Shown here: in pieces, positions 25,401 to 31,350 of the stretch | Numbering within the stretch: the stretch's first letter is position 1 | Layout: each line of letters opens with the position of its first letter | Assembly: GCA_944989445.1 (NCBI GenBank) | Contig: CALYLW010000427.1 | Location: 25,001-89,000 of the forward strand | Length of the DNA stretch: 64,000 nucleotides | Direction: 5' to 3' | Source: Ampullaceana balthica | Lineage: Eukaryota; Mollusca; Gastropoda; Lymnaeidae | The notes under the pieces: model-generated | What the model saw: the letters and a program-made list of their open reading frames with translations, nothing else | Database searches by the model: none | What the model was told of the DNA's origin: nothing | Made by a program: the position numbers and the translations under genes

Positions 25401-27863
25401 GAGCTAGAGATGATGTGAAGAGCTAGAGATGATGTGAAGAGCTAGAGATGATGTGAAGAGCTAGAGATGATGTGAAGAGCTAGAGATGATGTGAAGAGCT
25501 AGAGATGATGTGAAGAGCTAGAGATGATGTGAAGAGCTAGTGATGATGTGAAGAGCTAGAGATGATGTGAAGAGCTAGAGATGATGTGAAGAGCTAGAGA
25601 TGATGTGAAGAGCTAGAGATGATGTGAAGAGCTAGAGATGATGTGAAGAGCTAGAGATGATGTGAAGAGCTAGAGATGATGTGAAGAGCTAGAGATGATG
25701 TGAAGAGCTAGAGATGATGTGAAGAGCTAGAGATGATGTGAAGAGCTAGAGATGATGTGAAGAGCTAGAGATGATGTGAAGAGCTAGAGATGATGTGAAG
25801 AGCTAGAGATGATGTGAAGAGCTAGAGATGATGTGAAGAGCTAGAGATGATGTGAAGAGCTAGAGATGATGTGAAGAGCTAGAGATGATGTGAAGAGCTA
25901 GAGATGATGTGAAGAGCTAGAGATGATGTGAATAGCTAGAGATGATGTGAATAGCTAGAGATGATGTGAAGAGCTAGAGATGATGTGAACAGCTAGAGAT
26001 GATGTGAAGAGCTAGAGATGATGTGAAGAGCTAGAGATGATGTGAAGAGCTAGAGATGATGTGAAGAGCTAGACATGATGTGAAGAGCTAGAGATGATGT
26101 GAAGAGCTAGAGATGATGTGTGTTGTTGACCTGACGTCAATCTCAAGTAATTTTTTTATAAATTTTAGTTTGCTGAAACTCCTTTGAGCAGTTCCTACTG
26201 TGGTTGGAATTGTAAGAAATGCTTTCAGAGCTCGTTCGATATTCGGGTACGATTCTTACTATTCCCATTTAGCGAGAACATTTAGAAGTTCTAAATGAAA
26301 CATTTCTCATGGGGTTTTTTTGTTTTGAAATTGTTCAATCTTTGGTTTATAAGGCATTTTATTTCAATAATAAATTGCTCTTTATTTATTTTAGTTTTTA
26401 AGTTAGGGAAACTGGCATAATATGCGCAGACAATGTTGATATTGAGGTGGGGGGCAGCCATAGCGGTTAGAAAGCTTGACAGGAAAGAGAGGCGTGTCTG
26501 ATGTTTCATATGAAATGAGTCCAATTGCTTCGACATACCGACACAAGCCCGTGAGAGGAGACATCTTCCCTCCCCTCTCCCACTTTTCTCCCTCGACAGT
26601 GGGATGGGTATAGTAATATTTTTCTTTCTAAGAGAAAGACTGTAAAATCATATTGACATTTGTATGATAAGAAGCCCGCAAAGGCCACAAACATAATAAA
26701 AAATATTATAATGGATTTATATGAAATATATTTAAATATAATTAATTATTCAATTTTTTGTTATCGATGATAAAAGTGAAATACAGTCGGACGTCGCTAA
26801 GTTGAACTTCCCTAAGTTGAAAATCTCCCTAAATCGAATTAATTGTTAGGTCCCGGCCAAATTCCATAAGACTAATGTATTTTTAGATCTCCTTAACTCC
26901 AACATTTTTGGCTTTCTACCTGTCATAGTCGAATTTTCCAAGGCGTTTTGCGTTATTATTCTGGAGTGAAATTTCAGAAGACGTGTTCCGTAGAGCCACG
27001 CAAATGGACGTAAAATCTTATCTTAGTGCATTCCACGAGGGATTAATAAGTGACCCTTGCAAGTACAAAAAATGACAAGGACAAGAAAAAGGAGTGGTAA
27101 CTAATTCACGTCCCTTTGCTGCATGCAAAAAGAAAAATCTTACTCCCCCCATACCACTGTGGAGTGAGTAAAGTGGGGGAGGGGAGAGAATGTGTCTTCT
27201 CTCACAGGCTTGTGTCGGTATGTCAAATCAAGTTGGCTTCCTTCCATATGAAACATAGACACCGCCTGTCTTTCCCATCAAGCCTACTAGCGTGTATGGC
27301 GATTCCACCCACCCCTCAATAACTACATTGTCCTTGATTAATCGGCACCTATTACGCCATTTTCTCTTACTCAAAAACTCCGTAAGTCGATTTTTTTCGG
27401 GACCTTTTGAGTTCGACTTAGAGAGGTCCGACTGTATTTTCTTAAATAAAAAATTAAAAATTGGAGTTTAGTGGCGCCCTTTTGAGCTGGCGCCCTTGGC
27501 AACTGCCCCTTTGCCAACCCATTGTTACGCCACTGGCCCTAGTTAAAACATAATAAATTCTCAGAAGATAGCAGTAATTATTTAGTTCTTAAAAAGCGTT
27601 TGATATTTTTGGTCATACAACTTAAGATTTTAAACTGACGGTGATTTATTTGAAATTTAAAATTAAAAAAAACAACAACAACAAAATAAAAATACTTTTA
27701 TTGTCCTTAGTTGCAAATCTTTTATTACCTTGATGTCCTCAATCATTGCGGAAGGCAGGACTTTGTCCTCCACCAGGACACTGATCAAGGAGCTAGTGGG
27801 GTTGATATATCTGACAAGGACATTCCAATGTCTCGAGAGAATGTCTTTTAAGCACTCGTCCAT
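1271..27863 (-). CDS. CARD plus coiled-coil protein gene, 11 coding exons
   Basis: Spliced gene assembled by eye: exons 27863-27729, 17573-17435, 16833-16724, 14562-14497, 12278-12213, 10874-10791, 8809-8691, 7262-7133, 5225-5116, 4766-4660 and 1434-1271. All introns start GT and end AG, and all phases agree across the ten junctions (0,1,0,0,0,0,2,0,2,1), giving about 409 residues ending in TAA. Residues 1-91 fit a CARD death fold: an amphipathic first helix ending in RYINP, a leucine-rich second helix, IEDIKKGNTRREKNEILL across the exon 1/2 junction, then a GQ..IADLL-type last helix. Residues from about 150 to 240 and the last 50 are charged and coiled-coil-like, with a Pro/Ser/Asn-rich linker between. 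CARD-coiled-coil proteins are usually adaptors in innate immune or NF-kB signalling; that role here is inference. I do not recognise the orthologue. The upstream exon or promoter was not identified. Confidence 0.75.
1753..2375. repeat. 39 bp minisatellite, 16 units (intron 10)
   Basis: Unit begins ctagaactattaagtcagat. Period 39 keeps a plus-strand frame open, but the array lies in intron 10 of the minus-strand gene, so the frame is a by-product. Confidence 0.92.
2506..4655. repeat. 41 bp minisatellite, about 52 units (intron 10)
   Basis: Unit tttgagcccctcagtttgga plus cctatcaaagatggtcgactg. Linked variants occur: units ending gtggattg are usually followed by tttgagactttcag, those ending gtcgactg by tttgagcccctcag. 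The array abuts the exon 10 donor and its unit matches the exon end plus donor. Confidence 0.93.
4660..4766 (-). CDS. CARD gene exon 10
   Basis: Acceptor ctctcctcag and donor CACGG|gtacgt. One nt completes Arg, then 35 codons starting YSLLNDIDKLSRKLRGIKQG, then 1 nt. The last ~25 nt and the donor are homologous to the unit of the 41 bp array that follows in intron 10 (2506-4655). Confidence 0.72.
4767..5115. other. intron 9 of the CARD gene
   Basis: Short AT-rich intron without an array. Nothing else recognised. Confidence 0.6.
5116..5225 (-). CDS. CARD gene exon 9
   Basis: Acceptor gcttcttgcag and donor AGCAG|gtgatg give 36 codons plus 2 nt. It begins KDKEDALAILLPDKKATGVI and ends FLTQEQKS. 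The phase fits exons 8 and 10. Confidence 0.77.
5357..5952. mobile_element. dispersed element family A, copy 1 (left arm deleted)
   Basis: It begins acacgtttttattaactcgc and is closely similar to 9795-10355 and 50859-51714. This copy has the 5' ~350 bp and the right hairpin arm (5790-5952), but the left arm is missing. It ends with acgtggt, complementary to its start. No coding capacity. Confidence 0.7.
6340..6440. mobile_element. possible decayed hAT end
   Basis: A cluster of cgattaattaatc motifs like those of the element at 6507-6948, but no paired end or duplication was found. Confidence 0.3.
6507..6948. mobile_element. hAT-type MITE with 8 bp TSD
   Basis: Ends are gAGGGCTGG and CAGCCCTA, and the flanking 8 bp tttattat (6499-6506, 6949-6956) is identical. 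The interior is rich in attaatcgattaat. A related copy is at 30359-30767. No transposase; 442 bp. Confidence 0.8.
7133..7262 (-). CDS. CARD gene exon 8
   Basis: Acceptor actttcgtcag and donor CAGGAG|gtgagc. One nt completes Arg, then 43 codons starting FRFFDKALAVINQRLAGILG and ending RAIRLQE. It is helical in appearance with an acidic stretch TDPEEEG. A 38 bp array begins about 70 bp upstream of its acceptor. Confidence 0.78.
7333..8286. repeat. 38 bp minisatellite, about 25 units (intron 7)
   Basis: Unit gatgtcatccaacagggtat plus gtttgagataagtatata, with variants ccatca/ccaaca and gtagata/gtatata. It lies between exons 7 and 8. The flanks match the single-unit locus at 940-1040. Confidence 0.93.
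8691..8809 (-). CDS. CARD gene exon 7 (Pro/Ser/Asn linker)
   Basis: Acceptor tgccttcacag and donor GGCAG|gtttgt give 39 codons plus 2 nt. It begins VLNFTKKHQLKSG, then a low-complexity linker MPPSPSPGNTSAALGNDNSN. The split Arg codon AG|G is completed by exon 8. Confidence 0.76.
8810..9794. other. intron 6, with unclassified complex stretch 9120-9380
   Basis: 9008-9382 is open on the plus strand and 9150-9380 is not low-complexity (e.g. ...FMPTCRDGQWSRLQDS). I do not recognise it. A short degenerate ccaaatttt(g)cc repeat lies at 8990-9080. It may be an old mobile element. Confidence 0.3.
9795..10355. mobile_element. dispersed element family A, copy 2 (right arm missing)
   Basis: It begins accacatttttattaactca and is highly similar to copy 3 at 50859 through the left hairpin arm (10235-10355), then stops. 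It lies in intron 6 of the CARD gene. Confidence 0.7.
10356..10790. other. intron 6 remainder
   Basis: Unremarkable AT-rich sequence between a repeat copy and exon 6. No feature recognised. Confidence 0.4.
10791..10874 (-). CDS. CARD gene exon 6 (coiled coil)
   Basis: Acceptor cttttggcag and donor CAAGAG|gtaact give 28 codons, phase 0 to 0. The sequence VKQLSAELNVKNDIIRSLSL and what follows has hydrophobic residues at heptad-like spacing. Confidence 0.75.
10890..11060. repeat. GT-rich low-complexity stretch
   Basis: Many tgtgtg and tgtttg runs on the plus strand. The short frames here are compositional. Confidence 0.6.
11160..11291. repeat. near-perfect long hairpin (inverted repeat)
   Basis: The left arm 11160-11214 (atatgacattgagttt ... 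aaacagttttac) is complementary to 11230-11291 with only about 15 nt of loop. A third partial copy of the arm follows at 11303-11370. It lies in intron 5. Confidence 0.8.
11400..11835. mobile_element. Harbinger-like MITE with ATT TSD
   Basis: Termini ggggccgtccataaa and ctggacagcccc, 3 bp duplication att (11397-11399, 11836-11838). The interior carries several tgacgtca motifs. A related copy is at 30977-31350. No transposase. Confidence 0.7.
11839..12212. other. intron 5 remainder
   Basis: AT-rich, with agagcggtgcgctcc and its near-complement gcaccgttctctttgc about 200 bp apart, which may be ends of a small element. Confidence 0.3.
12213..12278 (-). CDS. CARD gene exon 5 (coiled coil)
   Basis: Acceptor ctattccacag and donor CAGAAG|gtaaac give 22 codons, phase 0 to 0. 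The product starts QRAEEYKQEKDLQSYAAESD; it is highly charged and suits a coiled coil. Confidence 0.75.
12586..13060. repeat. 42 bp minisatellite, about 11 units (intron 4)
   Basis: Unit gtcagtggtccccataatat plus tgtgccaggctcctgtgttaca. The right units are nearly identical, the left ones more diverged. It is open on both strands because 42 is a multiple of 3. Confidence 0.92.
13061..13360. other. intron 4 segment
   Basis: AT-rich, no feature recognised. Confidence 0.4.
13361..14203. repeat. 53 bp minisatellite, about 16 units, each with a donor copy
   Basis: Unit gtgtcaagtaattatgttta plus ctatctgtttcttaccttca plus ataactcaagtca. On the minus strand each unit contains TTATTGAAG|gtaagaaa, the same junction as exon 4. 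It continues directly from the 51 bp array. Confidence 0.93.
14187..14545. repeat. 51 bp minisatellite, 7 units, overlapping exon 4
   Basis: Seven equal-length 51 bp units on the plus strand (cttaccttcaataagtcaag ... gcgccactcattt). The right-most is part of exon 4. Read on the minus strand in the exon frame, each unit gives VRNEWRRDSSGRLDLLK with no stop. Confidence 0.9.
14497..14562 (-). CDS. CARD gene exon 4, extendable by repeated donors
   Basis: Acceptor attatatcag and donor TTGAAG|gtaaga give 22 codons (IRCKFLRNEWRRDSSGRLDL plus LK), phase 0 at both ends. The 3' part of the exon is the first unit of a 51 bp tandem array. Donors recur every 51 bp at exon ends 14446, 14395, 14344, 14293, 14242 and 14191, and the exon frame stays open through all of them. 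Confidence 0.7.
14563..15146. other. intron 3 segment
   Basis: AT-rich sequence with no recognised feature up to the MITE. Confidence 0.4.
15147..15421. mobile_element. Harbinger-like MITE with TTA TSD
   Basis: Termini ggggccgtccataaagtacg and cgtacttaatggacggctcc, duplication tta (15144-15146, 15422-15424). G-rich subterminal blocks (gtgacaggggg). Same family as 37811-38055. Confidence 0.8.
15556..16740. repeat. 41 bp minisatellite, about 29 units, each with a donor copy
   Basis: Unit ccactaccaacttacccttg plus cgtccagtgagtggatctaat. On the minus strand each unit contains GACGCAAGG|gt(a/g)agttgg, the exon 3 donor. The five units nearest the exon have gtgagt and most others gtaagt. It occupies intron 3 immediately after exon 3. 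Confidence 0.94.
16724..16833 (-). CDS. CARD gene exon 3
   Basis: Acceptor ttccctgtcag and donor GCAAGG|gtgagt. It opens with AG, which completes the split Glu codon left by exon 2, followed by 36 codons (ALGSMVDENDLMSVP... to HLAHSLDAR). The donor lies inside the first unit of the 41 bp array at 15556-16740. Confidence 0.78.
17435..17573 (-). CDS. CARD gene exon 2 (second half of CARD)
   Basis: Acceptor tttatttcag and donor GAAG|gtatgc bound this exon of 46 codons plus 1 nt. It starts KGNTRREKNEILLKSMKLRG and ends IFIADLLYEE. The TRREK..LL...RG...F...ML..GQ..IADLL spacing is typical of CARD helices 4-6. It joins exon 1 in phase 0 with no residue missing from the fold. Confidence 0.78.
17906..18091. 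mobile_element. hAT-type MITE with 8 bp TSD
   Basis: Left end cagaggcgtcactaggg with a degenerate right end, flanked by identical gcaatcac (17898-17905, 18092-18099). Same family as 19413-19602. Intron 1. Confidence 0.75.
18211..18471 (+). mobile_element. tRNA-derived SINE, copy 1
   Basis: The tRNA-like head has box A ggtggtcgagtgg and box B gggttcgaatcc. The shared body follows (gttcccggggcctagg, gttaggcggctgggtaatgc), and the tail ggacgcaattatc ... gaaggagcgtctgta then gataagat. The tail matches the LINE copies at 29.7 and 49.1 kb. Confidence 0.8.
18603..19287 (-). pseudogene. intronless winged-helix-like, His-rich gene with one frameshift
   Basis: The ATG at 19287 has a strong context (aaaATGGCCGCC). 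The first frame runs about 90 codons (MAAKLKKAQQGQHKYHST..., KDVVQILYQMHNARGMSAKE), then the sensible sequence continues in the next frame (ISTETVRQVLSQGIRERRIK, KVGGKK). The switch is near 19007-19015, where a run of three A looks one base too long. Both halves together resemble a winged-helix fold of linker-histone type; that is inference. The C terminus is Arg/Ser/Gly-rich and then His-rich (runs of 4-5 His at 18610-18680) before the stop at 18603. It is more GC-rich than its surroundings and lies inside intron 1 of the CARD gene on the same strand. A retrocopy, a nested gene or a sequencing error are all possible. Confidence 0.5.
19413..19602. mobile_element. hAT-type MITE, both ends intact
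   Basis: Inverted ends cagaggcgtcactaggg and ccctagtgacgcctctg. The flanking 8 bp (gttgtttg / attgagtg) match only partly. Same family as 17906-18091. Confidence 0.65.
19670..20240. repeat. 30 bp minisatellite, 19 units
   Basis: Unit agagctgatatctttgcact plus gtggcttgtt, few substitutions. Multiple frames are open because 30 is a multiple of 3. Intron 1. Confidence 0.94.
20266..20433. mobile_element. hAT-type MITE with imperfect 8 bp TSD
   Basis: Ends cagaggcgtaacaacg and gagttacacctccg, flanks cacccaat / cacgcaaa (6 of 8). The internal ttggc...gggcgcc motifs are shared with the ends of the 22627-27535 element. Confidence 0.6.
20550..20855. repeat. two short tandem duplications (77 bp and about 45 bp)
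   Basis: gttatcaaatgatg(c/t)tgctta repeats with period 77 (20554, 20631). gtaacagtaaacaaga repeats twice at 20760-20850. Confidence 0.65.
20896..21376. repeat. 37 bp minisatellite, 13 units, essentially identical
   Basis: Unit cagatgccaggtctggacca plus aacaatggcgatagcga. I saw no substitution between units, implying very recent expansion or homogenisation. Intron 1. Confidence 0.94.
21424..21558. repeat. 12 bp repeat actattgttgat, 11 units
   Basis: Perfect except for the last two units (gtttat). Confidence 0.93.
21559..22626. other. intron 1 segment
   Basis: AT-rich, with a 20 bp direct repeat (gtaacatcactggca.aatg) at 22019-22060. No gene signal. Confidence 0.4.
23153..26119. repeat. 19 bp giant minisatellite, about 156 units
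   Basis: Unit gagctagagatgatgtgaa. Variants (gatagct, gaggagct, gagcttgag, gagatagag) are scattered, more at the edges, leaving long homogeneous blocks. It is purine-rich on the plus strand and inside the 4.9 kb hAT-like element. Confidence 0.95.
26436..26640 (-). mobile_element. inverted fragment related to the Tigger-like MITE interior
   Basis: On the minus strand this matches 27130-27320 (e.g. gggagaggggaggga, ggcttgtgtcggtatgtc, catatgaaacat). It is a partial, oppositely oriented relative lying outside the nested MITE. Confidence 0.6.
26784..27432. mobile_element. Tigger/pogo-like MITE, TA TSD, nested
   Basis: Ends cagtcggacgtcgctaagtt and gacttagagaggtccgactg, flanked by TA on both sides. 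This is the terminal pattern of pogo/Tigger elements of the Tc1/mariner superfamily. 649 bp, no transposase. Confidence 0.75.
27729..27863 (-). CDS. CARD gene exon 1 (first half of CARD)
   Basis: This exon has 45 codons from ATG (27863) to a donor AAG|gtaata and ends in phase 0. It encodes MDECLKDILSRHW... through VEDKVLPSAMIEDIK, matching helices 1-3 of a CARD. An in-frame ATG lies further upstream at 27911. A possible acceptor (ccactag) sits 2 nt before the chosen ATG, so a 5' UTR intron is possible. I chose the ATG that starts the CARD helix. Confidence 0.72.
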
Positions 27864-27941
27864 TGCTAGTGGTAATAAAGAAATAGTGTTTGACACTGAT
27901 ATGCAGCACAATTAGTGTATGCTGTAAAATGTGTTACTGAA

Positions 27942-28018
27942 AAGCAGTGTTTTGAAGACAGGTGTTTTGAAGACAGGTGTTTTGAAGACATGTTTTTTGA
28001 AGACAGGTGTTTTGAAGG
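27942..28018. repeat. 18 bp repeat, 4 units
   Basis: Unit gtgttttgaagacag with length variation, about 80 bp upstream of CARD exon 1. Confidence 0.75.
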
Positions 28019-28049
28019 TGGGGTGTTTAAAGGGAAATTTGTGCGAGCG

Positions 28050-28261
28050 GAATTTATGCTAACCGGAGTCGTTCTCTATGAATTTATGCTAACCGGAGTC
28101 GTCCTCTATGAACTTATGCTAGCCGGAGTCGTTCTCTTTGAATTTATGCTAACAGGAGTCGTTCTCTTTGAATTTATGCTAACCGGAGTCGTTCTCTATG
28201 AACTTATGCTAACCGGAGTCGTTCTCTTTGAATTTATGCTAACCGGAGTCGTTCTCTATGA
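28050..28261. repeat. 30 bp minisatellite, 7 units
   Basis: Unit aatttatgctaaccggagtc plus gttctctatg, upstream of the CARD gene start. An open plus frame (27915-28286) is repeat-driven. Confidence 0.9.
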
Positions 28262-28385
28262 AATTGATGTGCAAAAATGCATCTAAAAGAATCAAATGTT
28301 CTTTTACTACAAATTTATCTCATAAGACAAGTAAGCCAATTCATAATTTCATAAAATTATTTTTAAAATAAACGTTGTTTGGAAA

Positions 28386-28756
28386 CCAATTTGTGGTTTG
28401 GTGGTGGGTGGTGGGTGGTTGGTGGTGGGTGGTGGGGTGGTTGGTGGTGGGTGGTGGGTGGTGGGTGGTTGGTGGTGGGTGGTTGGTGGTGGGTGGTGGG
28501 TGGTTGGTGGTGGGTGGTGGGTGGTGGTTGGTTGGTGATGGGTGGTGGGTGGTTGGTGGTGGGTGGTGGGTGGTGTGGTGGTGGGTGGTTGGGTGGTGGG
28601 TGGTGGGTGGTTGGTGGTGAGTGGTGGGTGGTTGGTGGTGGTGGTGGGTGGTGGGTGTTTGGTGGTTGGTGGTGGGTGGTGGGTGGTTGGTGGTGGGTGG
28701 TTGGTGGTGGGTGGTGGGTGGTTGGTGGTGGGTGGTGGGTGGTTGGTGGTGGGTGT
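28386..28756. repeat. G-rich GGTGGT/GGTGGGT array
   Basis: About 370 bp of ggtggt, ggtgggt and ggttggt on the plus strand with almost no A or C. The complementary strand is (CCACCC)-like. It lies about 520 bp upstream of the CARD ATG. Confidence 0.93.
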
Positions 28757-29306
28757 ACCTGTTGACAAATTTTAAGCTTAATACAGTTTAATTAAACTTA
28801 ATTATTAACTTATGGCAACAATATTAGTGGGTTCACTTCCAATTAACTTTTCGATTTGTATGTATTTATTCTTCTCTCCTCATGGTCACAGAAATTCAAA
28901 CATGTTCTTTACAATTGGATTCTGAAAGAAAAATGCTGCCCTTAAATTAATATTATTTTAATAATAATTTAAAAAGAAATTTGAATATTTAAAAACGATA
29001 AAGCCTGCAAAATCGACCACCTGCAAATAAATAAATAATTTTTTTTTCGAGCGATTTATCATAATCCCTTTTCAAGGGTAAGCACCTAATGTAGACAAAA
29101 TATTAGGTTTTACTAAGAAGTTGTTTCCCTTTCACTTTTAAAAAAAAATGCATCCTTCTCTTTGTTTTCTACTTGTATCAAACAAAAATGTAATTTCATA
29201 TTTACAGTAGTAGACGTGATATAATGAATGCTTGAATTAAACGAAAAGTTTGTATCTCCCATCACGTTTTCATTTTTAGTCTGTGAATAGCTGATTAAAA
29301 CTATCA
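28757..29306. other. AT-rich spacer
   Basis: No recognised feature before the LINE fragment. Confidence 0.4.
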
Positions 29307-29737
29307 TGCCAGATTCATTACTGGAGAATATTCGAAACTGACAAGAATAACACCATTAGTTAAATCATTAAACCTTGAAACACTAGAGGATAGAAGAACC
29401 AAGAGCAAAGTAGTAATCATACATAAAGCAATTAATTCTAATTTAGAAATACAACACAAAGATAACTTAATACAACCCTCAGATAGACATAAGGATAAAA
29501 ACACCTTTCTTATTCCGTATCCAAGAACAAACACATACAAGTTTTCCTTCTTCCCGTCCGGAATTCGGGCGTGGAATGGGTTGCCTGAAGAATCCAGGAA
29601 AACCAACACTTTATCAACATTTAAATCTCTAATAAAAATGCAGGACTAAACACAAACCATAGATAAGCGTGGGACGCAATTATCTTCTGTATAGAAGGAG
29701 CGTCTGTAAACAGATAAGATAAGATAAGATAAGATAA
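29307..29737 (+). mobile_element. 5'-truncated non-LTR retrotransposon, copy 1
   Basis: The 3' end of a reverse-transcriptase ORF (ARFITGEYSKL-type start, ...GIRAWNGLPEE..., ending KMQD stop), then a short 3' UTR and a (gataa)n tail. It differs from 48776-49193 at about five positions over some 415 bp. It keeps the conserved W before NGLP that the other copy has lost. Truncated by 5' end loss, as is usual for LINE insertions. Confidence 0.85.
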
Positions 29738-30358
29738 CTTTCAAAACAAGTAATTGAGGGAGAGAGGACCCCTACCATTTTCTCTACGAAAAAACAAATT
29801 TAGACGAATACTGCATTGCACTTTCCCCAGCTCTTCTCTTTATATTTAAATTGTATCCCCTAACAGTTTCCTCTTCCGAAAGTAACATGTCTTACTTAAG
29901 AGTATTTTGACTAGCCAAGTTAAGTTGAAAAACTTTCTTTGTGAATAATCTCGGAATATGGATCGCTTAATATATTTAGTATGAAGCTTTTACATTTAGT
30001 TACCTTTAAAAAGTATATCTTAAAGTTCCTTATACTCGAATAACAGTCATCTAAGGAGTCCAGATTTTGTAGCGAAATATAAATGTGTTTTTAAAGAAGA
30101 CATTTAAAAACATTAAATTCTCTTTTTTAAAGCAAGGAAATACGTCATAATAAATTGAAGTCCTATTTCACTACTTTAAATAGAAAAATATATATTATTA
30201 AGAAAGAGACAGTTTGAGAGTAATATTTCATTGAATGTAAATACGACTAAAATGTGAGGATTTTTTAAAAGGTTTGCTTTAAAAAAATGTAAATAAAATT
30301 AAAGTCGTATCTAATGTAAAGATATTAAATATAATATGTTTTTCGCCTGTGTTATACA
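29738..30358. other. AT-rich spacer
   Basis: Nothing recognised. Confidence 0.4.
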
Positions 30359-30767
30359 TATGGCTGGTTCTGATTTTAAAAAATCATCGATTAATCGAAT
30401 TTTTTAAAATCGATTAATCCATTAATTTCGATTAATTATATTTTTATAACGCATATATAGATCCCGTTAATTTGCGATTATTTATTGCGCGAAATCGGTT
30501 AAGTCGCGGTAATTCCATGGCTCCCAATTTTTTTGACGTAACACAGTAAATTCGTTCTGCTATGTAATGAATAATGAAGAAAACCCTATTTGTTTAAGTA
30601 TGCAGGTCTCAATAAATAATAATAATACGAGGGGAAAGTATGTAAGTAACAAAAATATAAATTGTTAATAAATTGGAAATAAAAAAGAAATATTTTCTTA
30701 AATTTTAATCGAATTTTAATCTATCAAAGTAATTTTAATCTATTAATCGTTAATTTCCGCAGCCCTA
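30359..30767. mobile_element. hAT-type MITE, relative of 6507-6948
   Basis: Ends tatggctgg and cgcagcccta, flanks gttataca / gttatata (7 of 8). The body shares atagatcccgttaa, cggtaattccatggctccca and ataataatacgagg with the 6.5 kb copy. Confidence 0.78.
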
Positions 30768-30976
30768 GTTATATATATTATATATATTTTGTATGTTCTC
30801 CATTTTCTATATTTTATTATGATTTTCATGTTCTCCTTTTTAGTATTTCTTCTAAATGTCTTGAAGGGAAGAAAAGAAATAAAATGAAGTACATGTACCG
30901 TTTAGATATAATTTTCATAAGCACAATTAGACAATACAGGTTTATATAATTTAAGAAATAAAAATAAACTATTTTA

Positions 30977-31350
30977 TCGTCACGCGATTTTGATCGATTT
31001 CCATCCCTTCCCTTTCGTCGCACGTCGTCACAAAAATTTAGTCCCTTCCACTAAAATATGACGTCAAAAAGCTTTGCCGCCCCCATAAAGCCATATTTCC
31101 TATTTGAAAATGAGTATGTTTCAAATCACTTTATTGTCCTTTAAGTATGTATTTAGATTAAGCCTGCACTCTATCGTAACGCATGTGAAGCCATTTCAAA
31201 CGTCATTAAATAGATTGTAAGCAATCCAATATTTAAGTGGAACTTTTATTTAAAGTTTCGTGGTTTGATGTGCCGTCAGTTCTTAAACACATGGTTTTAA
31301 TTGTTTGACACTGCTTCTCTAGGGGCATGACGTCTTTTATGGACGGCCCC
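30977..31350. mobile_element. Harbinger-like MITE, left end lost
   Basis: Homologous to 11400-11835 from cgtcacgc to the right end tttatggacggcccc. The left terminal repeat is missing. Confidence 0.65.

Larger units (their letters stand above)
22627..27535. mobile_element. 4.9 kb hAT-like non-autonomous element with exact 8 bp TSD
   Basis: The left end cagaggcataactagg and right end ttgttacgccactg are inverted relatives of the MITE ends at 17906, 19413 and 20266. The identical 8 bp gccctagt flanks both (22619-22626, 27536-27543). Both ends carry ggcgcccttgg(c) in inverted arrangement. The interior holds a 3 kb 19 bp array and a nested Tigger-like MITE, but no transposase frame. It lies in intron 1 of the CARD gene. 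Confidence 0.72.

Noticed and set aside
23153..26119. Centromeric or telomeric satellite
   Set aside because: The 19 bp array is bounded inside a transposon-like element with a TSD; no telomere-type motif and no satellite-sized unit.
26291..26694. Small minus-strand proteins
   Set aside because: They translate a Tigger-like MITE relative; the same residues appear from the opposite strand at 27116-27322.
28349..28775. Pro/Thr/His and Gly/Trp/Val repeat proteins
   Set aside because: Translations of the GGTGGT array with no coding context.
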